Made by a program: the position numbers and the translations under genes
NCBI GenBank assembly: GCA_963835955.1
Contig: CAWIHZ010000004.1
Span: 372,001-436,000 of the forward strand
Reading direction: 5' to 3'
From: Roseiarcus sp963835955
Lineage (GTDB): Bacteria; Pseudomonadota; Alphaproteobacteria; Rhizobiales; Beijerinckiaceae
Length of the DNA stretch: 64,000 bases
Notes under the pieces: generated by a model
The model's database searches: none
What the model was told of the DNA's origin: nothing
The model's input: the letters and a program-made list of their open reading frames with translations, nothing else
In this document: in pieces, positions 38,380 through 47,857 of the stretch
Position numbering within the stretch: position 1 is the first letter of the stretch
Layout of the letters: each line of letters begins with the position of its first letter

Positions 38380-38763
38380 TCAGGCCGCTTTCAGCAGCCG
38401 CTCGACTTCGTTTACCAAATCTCGAAGGTGAAAAGGCTTCGAGAGAATCTTGGCGTCCCTGGGCGCGTTGTTGTCGGGATTGAGCGCCACCGCGGCGAAG
38501 CCGGTGATGAACATGACCTTGATTTCCGGATCGAGTTCGGTCGCCCGGCGCGCCAGCTCGATTCCGTCCATCTCCGGCATCACGATGTCGGTCAGCAACA
38601 GCTCGAACGGCTCCTCGCGCAGCCGGTTGTAGGCGGACAGTCCGTTGTCGAAGGAGGCGACCGAATAGCCCGCGTTCTGCAGCGCCTTGACCAGGAAGCG
38701 GCGCATGTCGTTGTCGTCCTCGGCGAGCAGGATCTTGGCTGCGATCTCGACCGGCGTGCGCAT
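38380..38763 (-). CDS. cpdR: Cell-cycle response regulator CpdR
   Basis: A 127-residue single-domain receiver. ILLAEDDNDMRRFLVKALQN and the phospho-acceptor Asp59 in ELLLTDIVMPEMDGIELARR, followed by VMFITGFAAVALNP and the C-terminal ILSKPFHLRDLVNEVERLL, match CpdR closely. Unphosphorylated CpdR directs ClpXP to degrade CtrA and other substrates at the cell pole. A GGGAGCAGGA region precedes the ATG. Divergence from a hutG-like gene is the standard order in Hyphomicrobiales. Confidence 0.94.
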   Translation of the reverse strand: MRTPVEIAAKILLAEDDNDMRRFLVKALQNAGYSVASFDNGLSAYNRLREEPFELLLTDIVMPEMDGIELARRATELDPEIKVMFITGFAAVALNPDNNAPRDAKILSKPFHLRDLVNEVERLLKAA

Positions 38764-38920
38764 TCCTGCTCCCTCGTGAGGCTTGGCAAAATCGCGGCGC
38801 CCCGGTAAAATTTCAAAAGAGGCGGCGCGCGAATTCTCGCGAGCCCGAGAATCTCAAACGCATGATAAAGCCCAAGCGCGCCCTTAGAGCAAGGGCGCAC
38901 GAGGGGTTCCCGGAGAGACT

Positions 38921-39798
38921 ATGGACGATTTCGAGCGATTGGCGGCGACGGACTTCGATTGTCCGATCGAGACCATCGAGCCGGTTCGCCTGACTTCGCC
39001 GCTCGTGTTCAGTTCGCCTCACTCCGGGTCAGTCTATCCACGGCGATTTCTCGCCGCCTCGCGCCTCGATCCGCTGACGCTGCGGCGCTCGGAGGACGCC
39101 TTCGTCGACGAGTTGTTCCTGCCCTGCGTCGGGCTCGGGGCCCCGCTCTTGCGCGCGAACTTTCCGCGCGCCTATCTCGACGTCAACCGCGAGCCTTACG
39201 AGCTCGATCCACAGGTTTTCGACGAGCGCCTGCCGGAATTCGCCAACACCCGCTCGCTGAGGGTCGCGGTCGGCCTTGGAACCATCCCGCGGGTCGTCGG
39301 AGACGCTCAACCGATCTACAAGCGGCCGATGCCGGTCTCGGAAGGCCTGGGCCGGATCGAGGCGCTCTATCGCCCCTATCACCAGCGATTGAAGGGCCTC
39401 TCGAACGGGCGCGCGGCCGATTCGGGGTCGCGGTTCTGCTCGACTGCCATTCGATGCCGAGCAACGGCGCCGACGTCGGGGGGTGGGACATCGTGCTCGG
39501 CGATCGCTACGGCGCGAGCGCGGCGCCGAGCGTGGTCGAGATTCTCGAGGCGAGCCTGCGCGCGGCCGGATACCGGGTCCGCCGCAACAAGCCGTTCGCG
39601 GGCGGGTTCATCACCGAACATTTCGGCGCCCCCGCGCAGAGCATGCATGCGGTTCAGATCGAAATCGCCCGGGCGCTTTACCTCAACGAGCGCAGGATCG
39701 TCAGGACCGAGAAATGGACCGCGCTGCGCGACGACCTCTTCGCCGCGGCCAAATCGCTGGCCGGCGAACTCGGACCGGACCGGCTCGCGGCCGAATAG
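38921..39798 (+). pseudogene. N-formylglutamate amidohydrolase homologue (HutG-like), frameshifted
   Basis: The first frame encodes SPLVFSSPHSGSVYPRRFLA (zinc-site HSG motif), RANFPRAYLDVNREPYELDP and YRPYHQRLKGL; the second continues ERARGRFGVAVLLDCHSMPS (catalytic/metal His) and GGFITEHFGAPAQSMHAVQI to the stop at 39798. One base missing in the run near 39400 explains the break: 879 nt gives 292 residues. The enzyme hydrolyses N-formylglutamate to formate and glutamate. Without correction the first frame would run to 40225. Confidence 0.87.
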
Positions 39799-40419
39799 CG
39801 CGCGCAAGGCCCCGCCTGTCCGGCGGCCGTTCAAGAAAGCGCAAGGGAACAAGAGAAGAGGCGGCCGGCGAGCCGTCGAACCCGGCGAATCCTTCGCCCC
39901 GGAACCGCCAGGGGCCGGCGTTCGTGAAATTGCTCCCGCATTGCACAATGATATGCCCGCGACGCACAATTCAACCGCGAGAACATTGAATAGGCGAGGT
40001 TTGCGCTGCGGAATTGCGCTATGGCCGAAGGCCGGCCTCCCGATTTGGCGTTTGCGCCGGGCTTTGCGCCAAAGCCTTCGACAAAAAAGGAGGCCGCCAT
40101 GTCGCCACGGCGGCCCTAAGTCTAGGGAGGAAACGCCCAAGGAGGGCATATGCGGCAGATCGTGCCGCACCGCAACAATATCGGCCCGGACAGGCGCTCT
40201 TGCAAGACTTTTCTTCGTCCGGTAGGCCGTCTTTGTCCGAATTGGCTCGGTCCGCAGAAAGGCGTTTCACGCCAAGCATCCTTTGCCGTCGGCATTATGG
40301 CAATAAGAACAATGCGTTAAAACAATCGCTCCCCTGCTGGCGAGTGTTGAGTCGCCTCAGGAAGGGATACCTGACATGCAAGCTGAGCATATCTTCGCGC
40401 ACCGCTGTGAGGTCTGGCG
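39799..40419. other. Intergenic region containing mmgR/suhB-like sRNA
   Basis: Apart from the sRNA candidate at 40083-40150, no gene is recognised in these 621 bp. Confidence 0.5.
40083..40150 (-). ncRNA. mmgR: Candidate mmgR / suhB-family trans-acting sRNA
   Basis: On the minus strand the order is: hairpin GCCC-TCCTT-GGGC (40135-40147), an exposed stretch GTTTCCTCCCTAGACTTAG with an anti-Shine-Dalgarno CCTCC, then a terminator stem GGCCGCC/GGCGGCC (40092-40115) followed by TCCTTTTTTG. This arrangement, and the position beside a suhB-like gene, match the alphaproteobacterial suhB (alpha-r8, mmgR) family, which in Sinorhizobium limits polyhydroxybutyrate storage. The 5' end is not certain and may lie further right. 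Confidence 0.7.
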
Positions 40420-41244
40420 ATGACAGCGGTCGATTTCGAGGCTTTCGTGGAGCGCCTGGCCCAGGTTTCCGGCGAGGTGATTCTCCCATTCTTTCGCAGC
40501 GCGATCGGGGCCGAGGACAAGTCGCGCGGCGGCGCCTTCGACCCGGTGACCGAGGCCGACCGCGGAGCCGAGGCGGCGATGCGTCGACTGATTGGACAAA
40601 CGTTTCCGGCGCATGGCGTGATCGGGGAGGAATACGGCCAGGATCGGCCCGACGCCGAATACGTGTGGGTCCTCGATCCCATCGACGGCACCAAGAGCTT
40701 CGTCGCCGGAATGCCGACCTGGGGCACGCTGATCGGCCTCATGCATCGCGGCCGCCCGGTCTACGGCATGATGGCGCAGCCGTACACCCGAGAGCGCTTC
40801 TACGGCGACGGCCAGCGCGCCAGGCTAAGAACGCTCGCGGCCACGCATGGCAACTCGCCGCCTTCCGAATGGGCGATCCGTTCGCTGCGCACGCGCGCCT
40901 GCGCGTCGCTGGGCGAAGCGACCTTAATGACGACGAGCCCACTCCTCATTCGCGACGCTTCCGACCTCAAGGCCTATACGAGGGTCGAAAACGAAACGCG
41001 CATGCCCCGGTACGGGGGCGACTGCTACGCCTTTTGCGCGCTCGCCGCGGGCTTTGTCGATCTCGTCGTCGAAACCAATCTCAAGCCCTATGACATTGTC
41101 GCCCTGATGCCGATCATCGAGGGGGCGGGCGGCGTCGTCACGACCTGGGAGGGCGAAGACGCGGCGAATGGCGGGCGCATCCTGGCCGCTGGCGACCGGC
41201 GATTGCACGACGAGGCGCGCCGGATGTTGCTCGGCCTAGCCTGA
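40420..41244 (+). CDS. Inositol-monophosphatase family protein (HisN/SuhB-like)
   Basis: A 274-residue Mg-dependent phosphatase. Metal motifs: FDPVTEADRGAEAAMRRL, the GEEYG acidic site, WVLDPIDGTKSFVAGMPTWG (DPxDGT) and the C-terminal LKPYDIVALMPIIEGAGGVV (D-x-x-A-L-x-P-I-I-E-G-A-G-G). The DPIDGTKSF form is typical of histidinol-phosphate phosphatase HisN in Hyphomicrobiales, although inositol or other phosphates are possible. The region 130-165 is slightly longer than usual. It converges on the next gene with a nine-base stop overlap. Confidence 0.88.
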   Translation: MTAVDFEAFVERLAQVSGEVILPFFRSAIGAEDKSRGGAFDPVTEADRGAEAAMRRLIGQTFPAHGVIGEEYGQDRPDAEYVWVLDPIDGTKSFVAGMPTWGTLIGLMHRGRPVYGMMAQPYTRERFYGDGQRARLRTLAATHGNSPPSEWAIRSLRTRACASLGEATLMTTSPLLIRDASDLKAYTRVENETRMPRYGGDCYAFCALAAGFVDLVVETNLKPYDIVALMPIIEGAGGVVTTWEGEDAANGGRILAAGDRRLHDEARRMLLGLA

Positions 41245-42714
41245 CGGCTCCGCGAAGGGGTCGAAGAGGCCTGGGGTCGGCGGCGGCTTGCGGCGCGGCG
41301 CGACAATGCATGTCAGGGAGCCCGCGACGAATGCCGCGGCGGCGGCGGCGAGGGCGTATTCGAACAGTTCGGCTGCGCCGGGCAGGCGGGTCATCGAGGC
41401 TCCGAAATAGAAGGCGGCGCCGAGAGCCGCGAGCAGCGCGACGCTGGCGGAGACGGGACCGACGCGCCCGATCGCGGCCAAGGCGACGATCGGCGTCGTC
41501 AAAGCCAGCGACAAGGCCATGGCGACGATCAGCCCGGTTCGCCCGTCGATGAAGCCATATCTGTCGAATGCGGCGCTGACGACGACGATCGCCGCCTGCG
41601 CCGCCCGCATCCGGGCCAGGCGCACGCTGGCGAGCGCAGGATAGGCCTTTGGCGGGGCGGCGAGCGCGATCCCGAACGCTCGCGACGACATGTGAACCCC
41701 GGCCCGCGCGAGGGCGAGCGCGACGGCGAGCGCGGCCGCGCCGATGAGCGAGGCGGTGACGGGCTTGGCGCCGCCGGGCGTGAGATCGAACGAAAATGAT
41801 CGATGCGCCGTCATCGCCGCCGCGACGAGCGCCAAACCCATGATCACGCCGCCGAGCCCGGCCCTGGCCGCCGTCCGGGCGTCGGGGCTTGCGACCGCCG
41901 CCAATTCGAAGGCGAAGAAGCCGGCCACGGCGAGAGTGGTGGCGACGAAGAGCGGGATCGAACCCAGTGACGACAGCGCGACGGACGCCGAGGCGAACGC
42001 CGCTTCCGGATCGGGCGGGGCGAGGCCAAGTCCCAGGACCGCGGCGACCCCAACGCCGACGATTATCGCCATCGCTCCGGCGCCGGCCGCCGCACACCAG
42101 ACCACGCCCGCGAGTCCTCCTGGGGCGACGCTGAGCGCGAGCGCGATCGCCACGATCGTCTCGGCCGAGGCGCGGTTCGAAGTCACCAGCGCCCGCGTTT
42201 CGGCGACGGCGATTCGGTAACCCGCCATCGCCGTCAGCACGGCCGCGATCCAGACGATGAGCGCCGAGGCCCAGCGCGCCGGAGAGCGGGCAAAGCGGGT
42301 CGCGATGACGTCGGTGAGCGAGGTCGCGCCGAACCGCCTCAGCAAGGGCCCGAAGCCCGCAGCGGCGAGAGCCGCTCCGGCGAATACGCCGAGCCAGGGC
42401 GGGTCTGCCGGCGAGGCGAAGCCGCGGTCAAGGCAGAGCGCCATTCCCGCGGCCACGGCCACGACGTTAAGAGCGCCGTAAAACGCCGGAAGGCCGCGCC
42501 TCGCGGCCAGGAATGAAGCGAGATCGGCATTGCGCGCGCCAAGGCCGAAGATCGCGAGCCCGGCCAAGGCATAGAGCGGACCGAGCGCCCGGACGAGCGG
42601 AGCCGGAGCGCCGATCCGGTCAAGGGCGGCGATTGTCACAATCCCGACAGCGAAAGCCGCGGCGGCGAAAGCGGCCAAACCATTGATTCTGGCTGAGTTG
42701 CGGTGCAATGGCAC
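41236..42714 (-). CDS. Sodium:solute symporter-like multi-span membrane protein
   Basis: A 492-residue, very Ala-rich protein with about 12-13 spans. The segment DLASFLAARRGLPAFYGALN and GPLLRRFGATSLTDVIATRF match the N-terminal region of the SSS (sodium/solute symporter) family (for example ActP/PutP: the A-x-R-x-x-P-A and G-P-x-L-R-x-F-G-x-x-x-x-x-D patterns). Later sodium-site regions are poorly conserved, so transport is not assured. The frame starts with GTG at 42714. Confidence 0.6.
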   Translation of the reverse strand: MPLHRNSARINGLAAFAAAAFAVGIVTIAALDRIGAPAPLVRALGPLYALAGLAIFGLGARNADLASFLAARRGLPAFYGALNVVAVAAGMALCLDRGFASPADPPWLGVFAGAALAAAGFGPLLRRFGATSLTDVIATRFARSPARWASALIVWIAAVLTAMAGYRIAVAETRALVTSNRASAETIVAIALALSVAPGGLAGVVWCAAAGAGAMAIIVGVGVAAVLGLGLAPPDPEAAFASASVALSSLGSIPLFVATTLAVAGFFAFELAAVASPDARTAARAGLGGVIMGLALVAAAMTAHRSFSFDLTPGGAKPVTASLIGAAALAVALALARAGVHMSSRAFGIALAAPPKAYPALASVRLARMRAAQAAIVVVSAAFDRYGFIDGRTGLIVAMALSLALTTPIVALAAIGRVGPVSASVALLAALGAAFYFGASMTRLPGAAELFEYALAAAAAAFVAGSLTCIVAPRRKPPPTPGLFDPFAEPSG

Positions 42715-42858
42715 GAGGAGATTCGGAGGCGGGAGGTTTCCCGTCTTACCGACTTTCCGGTCCCGCCGCCAGAAGGCGCCGGCCAGCGACGGCGGACTTG
42801 AACCCTTTGCCGGCCAGCGCTCATCGCCGGGAGTGTCTCTTGCTTCGGACCTTTTTCT

Positions 42859-43533
42859 TTACTTTGGACCTTTTTCTTTCGTTCTCGACTTCGTGTCCGG
42901 CGCCGGAGCGTGGGCGTAGCCATGCGGGCCAGACCAGCCGGGCAGATAGTCCGCCTCGCCGGTCCTGGCCAACGCCAGCGCTTCCGTCAGCGCCGCATTG
43001 AAGTCCGCTCTGATTGCCTTCGCTTTGATGCGCGAGCGCAGGAAGTCGGCCCATAGGAATTCCGAGAACGGCGTCGCATCTTTCGCGAAGCCGCCGCTAG
43101 TGCGCAATTCGCCGGCGAGCGAGCGATACGGATCGTCCTCCAGACCCCTGACCGTCTTCGGCAGCTCTGAATAAGGCCGTCGCCGTCCCTTGGAATCGTA
43201 AGGATGCGTCCAGCCATGGAAGGCCATCACATTCCAGAAATGGTCCGCTGGCAGACGGCTCAAATCCGCAACGATGGTCACGAAGACGCTGTTGACGTCT
43301 TCCTCATAGAGGGCGCGAGCCAGATGGTGATGATCGATCAGATAACGTTCGCCCTTGAGGCCGATGATGACCGGCACCATGTGCGCGCCGAGGAATTTCT
43401 CCAGGCCCTGCGAGATTCTCTGCTTCCACGTGTCTCGCTTCTGAAAGACTTCGTGCATTCCGAGGGTCATCTGGGTCGGCCGCAGACTCAGGATCGGCGT
43501 CGAGTGGAGAACTGGCTCGCGCGCGGAAAGCAT
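42859..43533 (-). CDS. ParB-like nuclease-fold protein (ParBc_2 type)
   Basis: A 224-residue protein. ILSLRPTQMTLGMHEVFQKR, HMVPVIIGLKGERYLIDHHH-LARAL (ParB-like fold with I-D-x-H-H) and FWNVMAFHGWTHPYDSKGRR resemble the Pfam ParBc_2 (putative ParB-like nuclease) family. It lacks the helix-turn-helix of genuine chromosome-partitioning ParB, so it should not be named parB. The C-terminal tail is Lys-rich (TKSRTKEKGPK). It lies divergently upstream of leuS. Confidence 0.75.
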   Translation of the reverse strand: MLSAREPVLHSTPILSLRPTQMTLGMHEVFQKRDTWKQRISQGLEKFLGAHMVPVIIGLKGERYLIDHHHLARALYEEDVNSVFVTIVADLSRLPADHFWNVMAFHGWTHPYDSKGRRRPYSELPKTVRGLEDDPYRSLAGELRTSGGFAKDATPFSEFLWADFLRSRIKAKAIRADFNAALTEALALARTGEADYLPGWSGPHGYAHAPAPDTKSRTKEKGPK

Positions 43534-43723
43534 TGGCGCACCGCAGTTTGGTTCGGCGAAAGACCACCGGCGGAAAACTGTCTTATTTGAACGGCCGGGT
43601 CAACGGGCCCGCTTCGCGACGGGACGAGGCTGTTGTCGTCTAGGTCATTTGACCCTCTCAACAAATCGTGATTTGTCGCGCCGCGTCCTAAAAACCCGCG
43701 TTTCTCGGCGAGACCGTCCGGCC

Positions 43724-46369
43724 ATGCGTTCTGAACGCTATAACGTGCGCGAATCCGAAGCCAAATGGCGCAAAGCCTGGGCGCAAGCGCGGGTCTTCAT
43801 GACCCGCAACGACGATCCGCGGCCCAAATATTATGTCCTCGAGATGTTCCCTTATCCTTCGGGCCGGATTCATATGGGCCATGTGCGCAACTACGCCATG
43901 GGCGACGTTGTCGCGCGCTACCGGCGCGCGCGCGGCTACAACGTCCTGCATCCGATGGGTTGGGACGCTTTCGGCCTGCCGGCGGAAAACGCCGCCATAC
44001 AGAATGCGACCCATCCGGCGAAATGGACTTACGCCAATATTGAGACCATGCGCGCGCAATTGCAGTCGATGGGCCTGTCGCTGGACTGGTCGCGCGAAAT
44101 CGCGACCTGTGACCCGAGCTACTACAAGCATCAGCAGAGGCTGTTTCTCGATTTTCTCGCCGCCGGCCTCGTCGCGCGCAAGAAATCGAAGGTCAATTGG
44201 GACCCGGTCGATCACACCGTGCTCGCCAACGAGCAGGTGATCGACGGCCGCGGCTGGCGTTCCGGCGCGGTGGTGGAGCAGCGCGAGCTCGCGCAATGGT
44301 TCTTCAAGATCACCGAATATTCGGACGAACTGCTTGCGGGTCTGGAGCGCCTCGATCGCTGGCCCGAGAAGGTCCGCCTGATGCAGCGCAACTGGATCGG
44401 ACGGTCGGAAGGCCTGACGGTGCGTTTCGTCATCGATCCGGCCACGCTCGGCCCGCTCGCTCGCGAGCCGGGAGTGGGCGAGCTCGAAATTTACACGACG
44501 CGCCCCGACACGTTGTTCGGCGCGAAGTTCATGGCGATCGCGCCTGATCATCCGCTCGCCGGCGCCGCCGCGCGACACGATCCGGCGCTCGCCGCCTTCA
44601 TCGAGGAATGCCGCAGGGTCGGAACGTCGGTCGCGGCGATTGAGACCGCCGAGAAGAAGGGCTACGACACGGGATTACGCGTGCTTCACCCGTTCGATCC
44701 CGACTGGCGCCTGCCGGTTTACGTCGCCAATTTCATTCTCATGGACTATGGGACCGGCGCCATCTTCGGCTGCCCGGCTCACGACCAGCGCGATCTCGAT
44801 TTCGTCAACGCCTATGGGCTCGGAGCGACACCCGTCGTCTGCCCGCCCGGCGCCGACCCTGCGACCTTCGTCATCGACAAGGTCGCCTATGACGGCGAGG
44901 GCGTGATGATCAATTCCCGCTTCCTCGACGGTATGACGATCGAGGCCGCCAAAGAAGAAGTGGCGCGTCGCCTAGAGGCGGTGAAGCTCGGCGACAGGCC
45001 GCAGGCCAAGCGGCAGGTCAATTTCAAACTGCGCGACTGGGGCGTCTCGCGCCAACGCTATTGGGGCTGCCCGATACCGATCATCCATTGCGACAGCTGC
45101 GGCGTCGTTCCGGTTCCGGCCCAGGATCTGCCGGTCAGGCTCCCCGACGACGTCACGTTCGATCAGCCGGGAAACCCGCTCGAGCGCCACCCGACTTGGA
45201 AGCACGTCATCTGTCCCCGATGCGGCGCGCCGGCGCGGCGCGAGACCGATACGATGGACACGTTCGTCGATTCTTCCTGGTACTTCGTGCGCTTCACCGA
45301 TCCGACCAACGAATCGGCGCCGGCCGATCGGGCCGTGGCCGATCGCTGGCTGGCCGTCGATCAATATATCGGCGGAATCGAGCACGCGATCCTGCATCTG
45401 CTCTATTCGCGCTTTTTCACCCGCGCGATGCGCAAATGCGGGCATCTCGATCTCGATGAGCCGTTCGCCGGCTTGTTCACCCAGGGCATGGTCGTCCACG
45501 AGACCTATCGCGATAGCAGCGGACAATGGCTCGCGCCCCCCGAGGTGCGTCTTGAGACGGATGACGAAGGCCGTCGAGCCTTTCTCGTCGACAGCGACGA
45601 ACCGGTCGAAATCGGCCCGATCGAGAAGATGTCGAAGTCGAAGCGCAACACGGTCGATCCTGACGACATCATTGCGACCTACGGCGCCGACACGGCTCGA
45701 TGGTTCATGCTCTCCGACTCGCCGCCTGAACGCGACGTCATCTGGACGGAGGCCGGCGTGCAGGGGGCCTACAAGCAGACACAGCGGCTCTGGCGCCTGA
45801 CCTGCGAGATCGAGCGCGCCGTCGGACCCGAGCGTCCGGCGGCGCCGGCGGCGTTTGGCGCGGAGGCCCGGCGCATCCGCCAGATCGCACATGGCGCGCT
45901 GGCGAAGATCGAGGACGAGATCGAGCGGCTGCGCTTCAACGTCTGCATCGCCACGATCTATGAATTCGGCAATGCGCTCGGCGCGGCGGTAGGAGCGATC
46001 GAGGCGACGCCGATCCCCGACGACTTGCGGTTCGCCCTTGCCGAGGCGGGCGACATTCTGGTCCATTGTTTCGCGCCGATGATGCCGCATCTTGCGGAGG
46101 AATGCTGGGAAGCGCTCGGCCACAAGTCATTCGTTGCGCAAAGCCCATGGCCGGTCGCCGACCGCGGGCTGATCGTTTCGAGCCACGTGACCTATGTCGC
46201 CCAGGTCAACGGCAAAAAGCGGGGCGAACTGAGGATCGAGCGCGACGCCGACGCCAAGCGGGTTGAAAACGCCGCGCTCGCCCTCGACGCCGTCGTCCGG
46301 GCGATGGATAATAAGCGGGCTCGCAAGGTCATTATCGTGCCGCACAGGATCGTCAATGTCGTGGTTTAG
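43724..46369 (+). CDS. leuS: Leucine--tRNA ligase
   Basis: An 881-residue class I synthetase that charges tRNA-Leu. MFPYPSGRIHMGHVRNYAMG has the HIGH-type motif; the editing domain includes EIYTTRPDTLFGAKFMAIAP; EKMSKSKRNTVDPDDI is the KMSKS loop; the anticodon-binding domain fills the C-terminus. ATG 43724 is chosen as it begins the usual MRSERYNVRESEAKWRKAW; the open frame extends 25 codons upstream without homology. Overlaps lptE by 14 bases. Confidence 0.98.
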   Translation: MRSERYNVRESEAKWRKAWAQARVFMTRNDDPRPKYYVLEMFPYPSGRIHMGHVRNYAMGDVVARYRRARGYNVLHPMGWDAFGLPAENAAIQNATHPAKWTYANIETMRAQLQSMGLSLDWSREIATCDPSYYKHQQRLFLDFLAAGLVARKKSKVNWDPVDHTVLANEQVIDGRGWRSGAVVEQRELAQWFFKITEYSDELLAGLERLDRWPEKVRLMQRNWIGRSEGLTVRFVIDPATLGPLAREPGVGELEIYTTRPDTLFGAKFMAIAPDHPLAGAAARHDPALAAFIEECRRVGTSVAAIETAEKKGYDTGLRVLHPFDPDWRLPVYVANFILMDYGTGAIFGCPAHDQRDLDFVNAYGLGATPVVCPPGADPATFVIDKVAYDGEGVMINSRFLDGMTIEAAKEEVARRLEAVKLGDRPQAKRQVNFKLRDWGVSRQRYWGCPIPIIHCDSCGVVPVPAQDLPVRLPDDVTFDQPGNPLERHPTWKHVICPRCGAPARRETDTMDTFVDSSWYFVRFTDPTNESAPADRAVADRWLAVDQYIGGIEHAILHLLYSRFFTRAMRKCGHLDLDEPFAGLFTQGMVVHETYRDSSGQWLAPPEVRLETDDEGRRAFLVDSDEPVEIGPIEKMSKSKRNTVDPDDIIATYGADTARWFMLSDSPPERDVIWTEAGVQGAYKQTQRLWRLTCEIERAVGPERPAAPAAFGAEARRIRQIAHGALAKIEDEIERLRFNVCIATIYEFGNALGAAVGAIEATPIPDDLRFALAEAGDILVHCFAPMMPHLAEECWEALGHKSFVAQSPWPVADRGLIVSSHVTYVAQVNGKKRGELRIERDADAKRVENAALALDAVVRAMDNKRARKVIIVPHRIVNVVV

Positions 46370-46868
46370 AATTCTCGGCGGGGGGGCGGCGCTTGCGCTG
46401 GCGGGCGGCGTGGCCGGCTGTTTCCAGCCGCTCTACGGCGAGGCTTCGCATCCGGGTCTCGTCGAAGACTTGCGGGCGATCGAAGTCGCGCCCATCAAGG
46501 ACCGCGTCGGCCACTATCTGGCCGAGGACCTCATCGCCGACCTCAACGGCACGGGTCAGACGCCGCCGCCGAAATATCACCTGACGGTCACGGTTTCGCT
46601 GGGAACGCAGACGCCGACGGTCAACTCGGAAATCAACGCCGCCTCCTCGGCGACGATGACGGGCGAAGCCAGTTACACCCTGACCAGGGTCGATGGCGGC
46701 GTCAAGATTCTGACCGGCAACGCCAACGCGGCCGCGGCCTACGACCGCACGACGCAGCGCTATGCCGACCTGCGCGCGGCGCGCGACGCCGAGATTCGCA
46801 TCGCTCGCGCGCTTTCCTCGGAAATATCGCTGCGTCTCGCCTCAGCGCTGGCCGGCAAGAATTCGTAA
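46356..46868 (+). CDS. lptE: LPS-assembly lipoprotein LptE
   Basis: A 170-residue lipoprotein. A lipobox ends at Cys22 (LALAGGVAGC), followed by FQPLYGEASHPG, the conserved start of alphaproteobacterial LptE. It plugs the LptD barrel that inserts lipopolysaccharide into the outer membrane. It overlaps the leuS end by 14 bases, the conserved leuS-lptE order. holA (DNA polymerase III delta), which normally follows, is missing here; an ABC transporter follows instead. Confidence 0.92.
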   Translation: MSWFRILGGGAALALAGGVAGCFQPLYGEASHPGLVEDLRAIEVAPIKDRVGHYLAEDLIADLNGTGQTPPPKYHLTVTVSLGTQTPTVNSEINAASSATMTGEASYTLTRVDGGVKILTGNANAAAAYDRTTQRYADLRAARDAEIRIARALSSEISLRLASALAGKNS

Positions 46869-46879
46869 GGCCTTGTCTC

Positions 46880-46895
46880 GGCTTCGCCCGAAGCC
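46880..46895 (+). terminator. Weak terminator-like hairpin after lptE
   Basis: GGCTTC, loop GCCC, GAAGCC, followed by TTAGCTT. Stem is short and T-tract poor. Confidence 0.3.
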
Positions 46896-46909
46896 TTAGC
46901 TTAAGGGCG

Positions 46910-47857
46910 ATGGTTTCTTTCGTCCTCCAGCGCCTGGCGGTTCTCGCAGCGACGCTCCTGTGCGCGTCGCTGATCGTATTCGCCGTCATGGAAATTCTTC
47001 CGGGCGATGCCGCGCAGACCATGCTGGGACCGACCGCGACGCCCGAGTCGGTCGCGGCCCTGTCGCACAAGCTCGGCCTCGACCAGCCGGCGCCCCTGCG
47101 TTACGCGCACTGGATCGGCGGCGCTGTTCATGGAGACTTCGGGCTTTCCTACGCCTATAATTCGCCGATCGGGCCGCTGATCGGCTCGAGTCTCTTGGTC
47201 AGCGCGCCCCTGGCCCTGATGGCGATGGCGCTCGCCGCCTTCATCGCTCTGACCGCGGGTGTCTATGCTGCGGGCCGAAGGGGCCGGACGGGCGACGCGA
47301 TTGTGATGGGCGCGAGCCAGATCGGCATCGCCGTGCCGAATTTCTGGCTTGCGATCCTGTTGGTGATCGTGTTCGCCGTGACTCTCAGGCTCGTTCCCGC
47401 CGGCGGGTTCCCCGGTTGGGAACACCCATTCCGGGCGCTCGAAGCTCTGATTCTGCCTGCGGTCGCGCTCGGGGTGGTGCAGGCGGCGATCCTGACCCGC
47501 GTCACGCGATCCGCTGTGCTGGAGGCGCTCAACGAGGATTTCATGCGCACTGCGCGCGCCAAGGGCGTGTCGCGACGCTCGGCGCTCTGGCGGCACGCGC
47601 TGCCGAACGCGCTGGTTCCGATTCTCACCATCATGGGCCTTCAATTCGCAAACCTTATCGCCGGCGCGATCGTGGTCGAAAACGTGTTCGTTCTGCCCGG
47701 CCTCGGCCGGCTTCTCCTGCAGTCGATCTCCAATCGCGACACCCTGGTGGTTCAAAACTGCGTGATGCTGACGGCGATCATCGTGATCGGGCTCAATTTT
47801 GTCGTCGACGTCGCCTGCGCCGCGATCGATCCGCGGCTCAGGAACCCCGCCGCATGA
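46910..47857 (+). CDS. Dipeptide-type ABC transporter permease (DppB-like)
   Basis: A 315-residue permease with six spans. VVSFVLQRLAVLAATLLCAS-type N terminus, LPGDAAQTMLGPTATPESVA and the EAA loop EDFMRTARAKGVSRRSALWR HALPNA are typical of the DppB/OppB family. The stop overlaps the next start (ATGA), so dppB and dppC are coupled. Confidence 0.93.
   Translation: MVSFVLQRLAVLAATLLCASLIVFAVMEILPGDAAQTMLGPTATPESVAALSHKLGLDQPAPLRYAHWIGGAVHGDFGLSYAYNSPIGPLIGSSLLVSAPLALMAMALAAFIALTAGVYAAGRRGRTGDAIVMGASQIGIAVPNFWLAILLVIVFAVTLRLVPAGGFPGWEHPFRALEALILPAVALGVVQAAILTRVTRSAVLEALNEDFMRTARAKGVSRRSALWRHALPNALVPILTIMGLQFANLIAGAIVVENVFVLPGLGRLLLQSISNRDTLVVQNCVMLTAIIVIGLNFVVDVACAAIDPRLRNPAA

Noticed and set aside
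42859..43533. Chromosome-partitioning parB and thus an origin region
   Set aside because: It lacks the ParB helix-turn-helix and the parA partner; it fits the ParBc_2 nuclease-like family instead. No parS cluster was seen.
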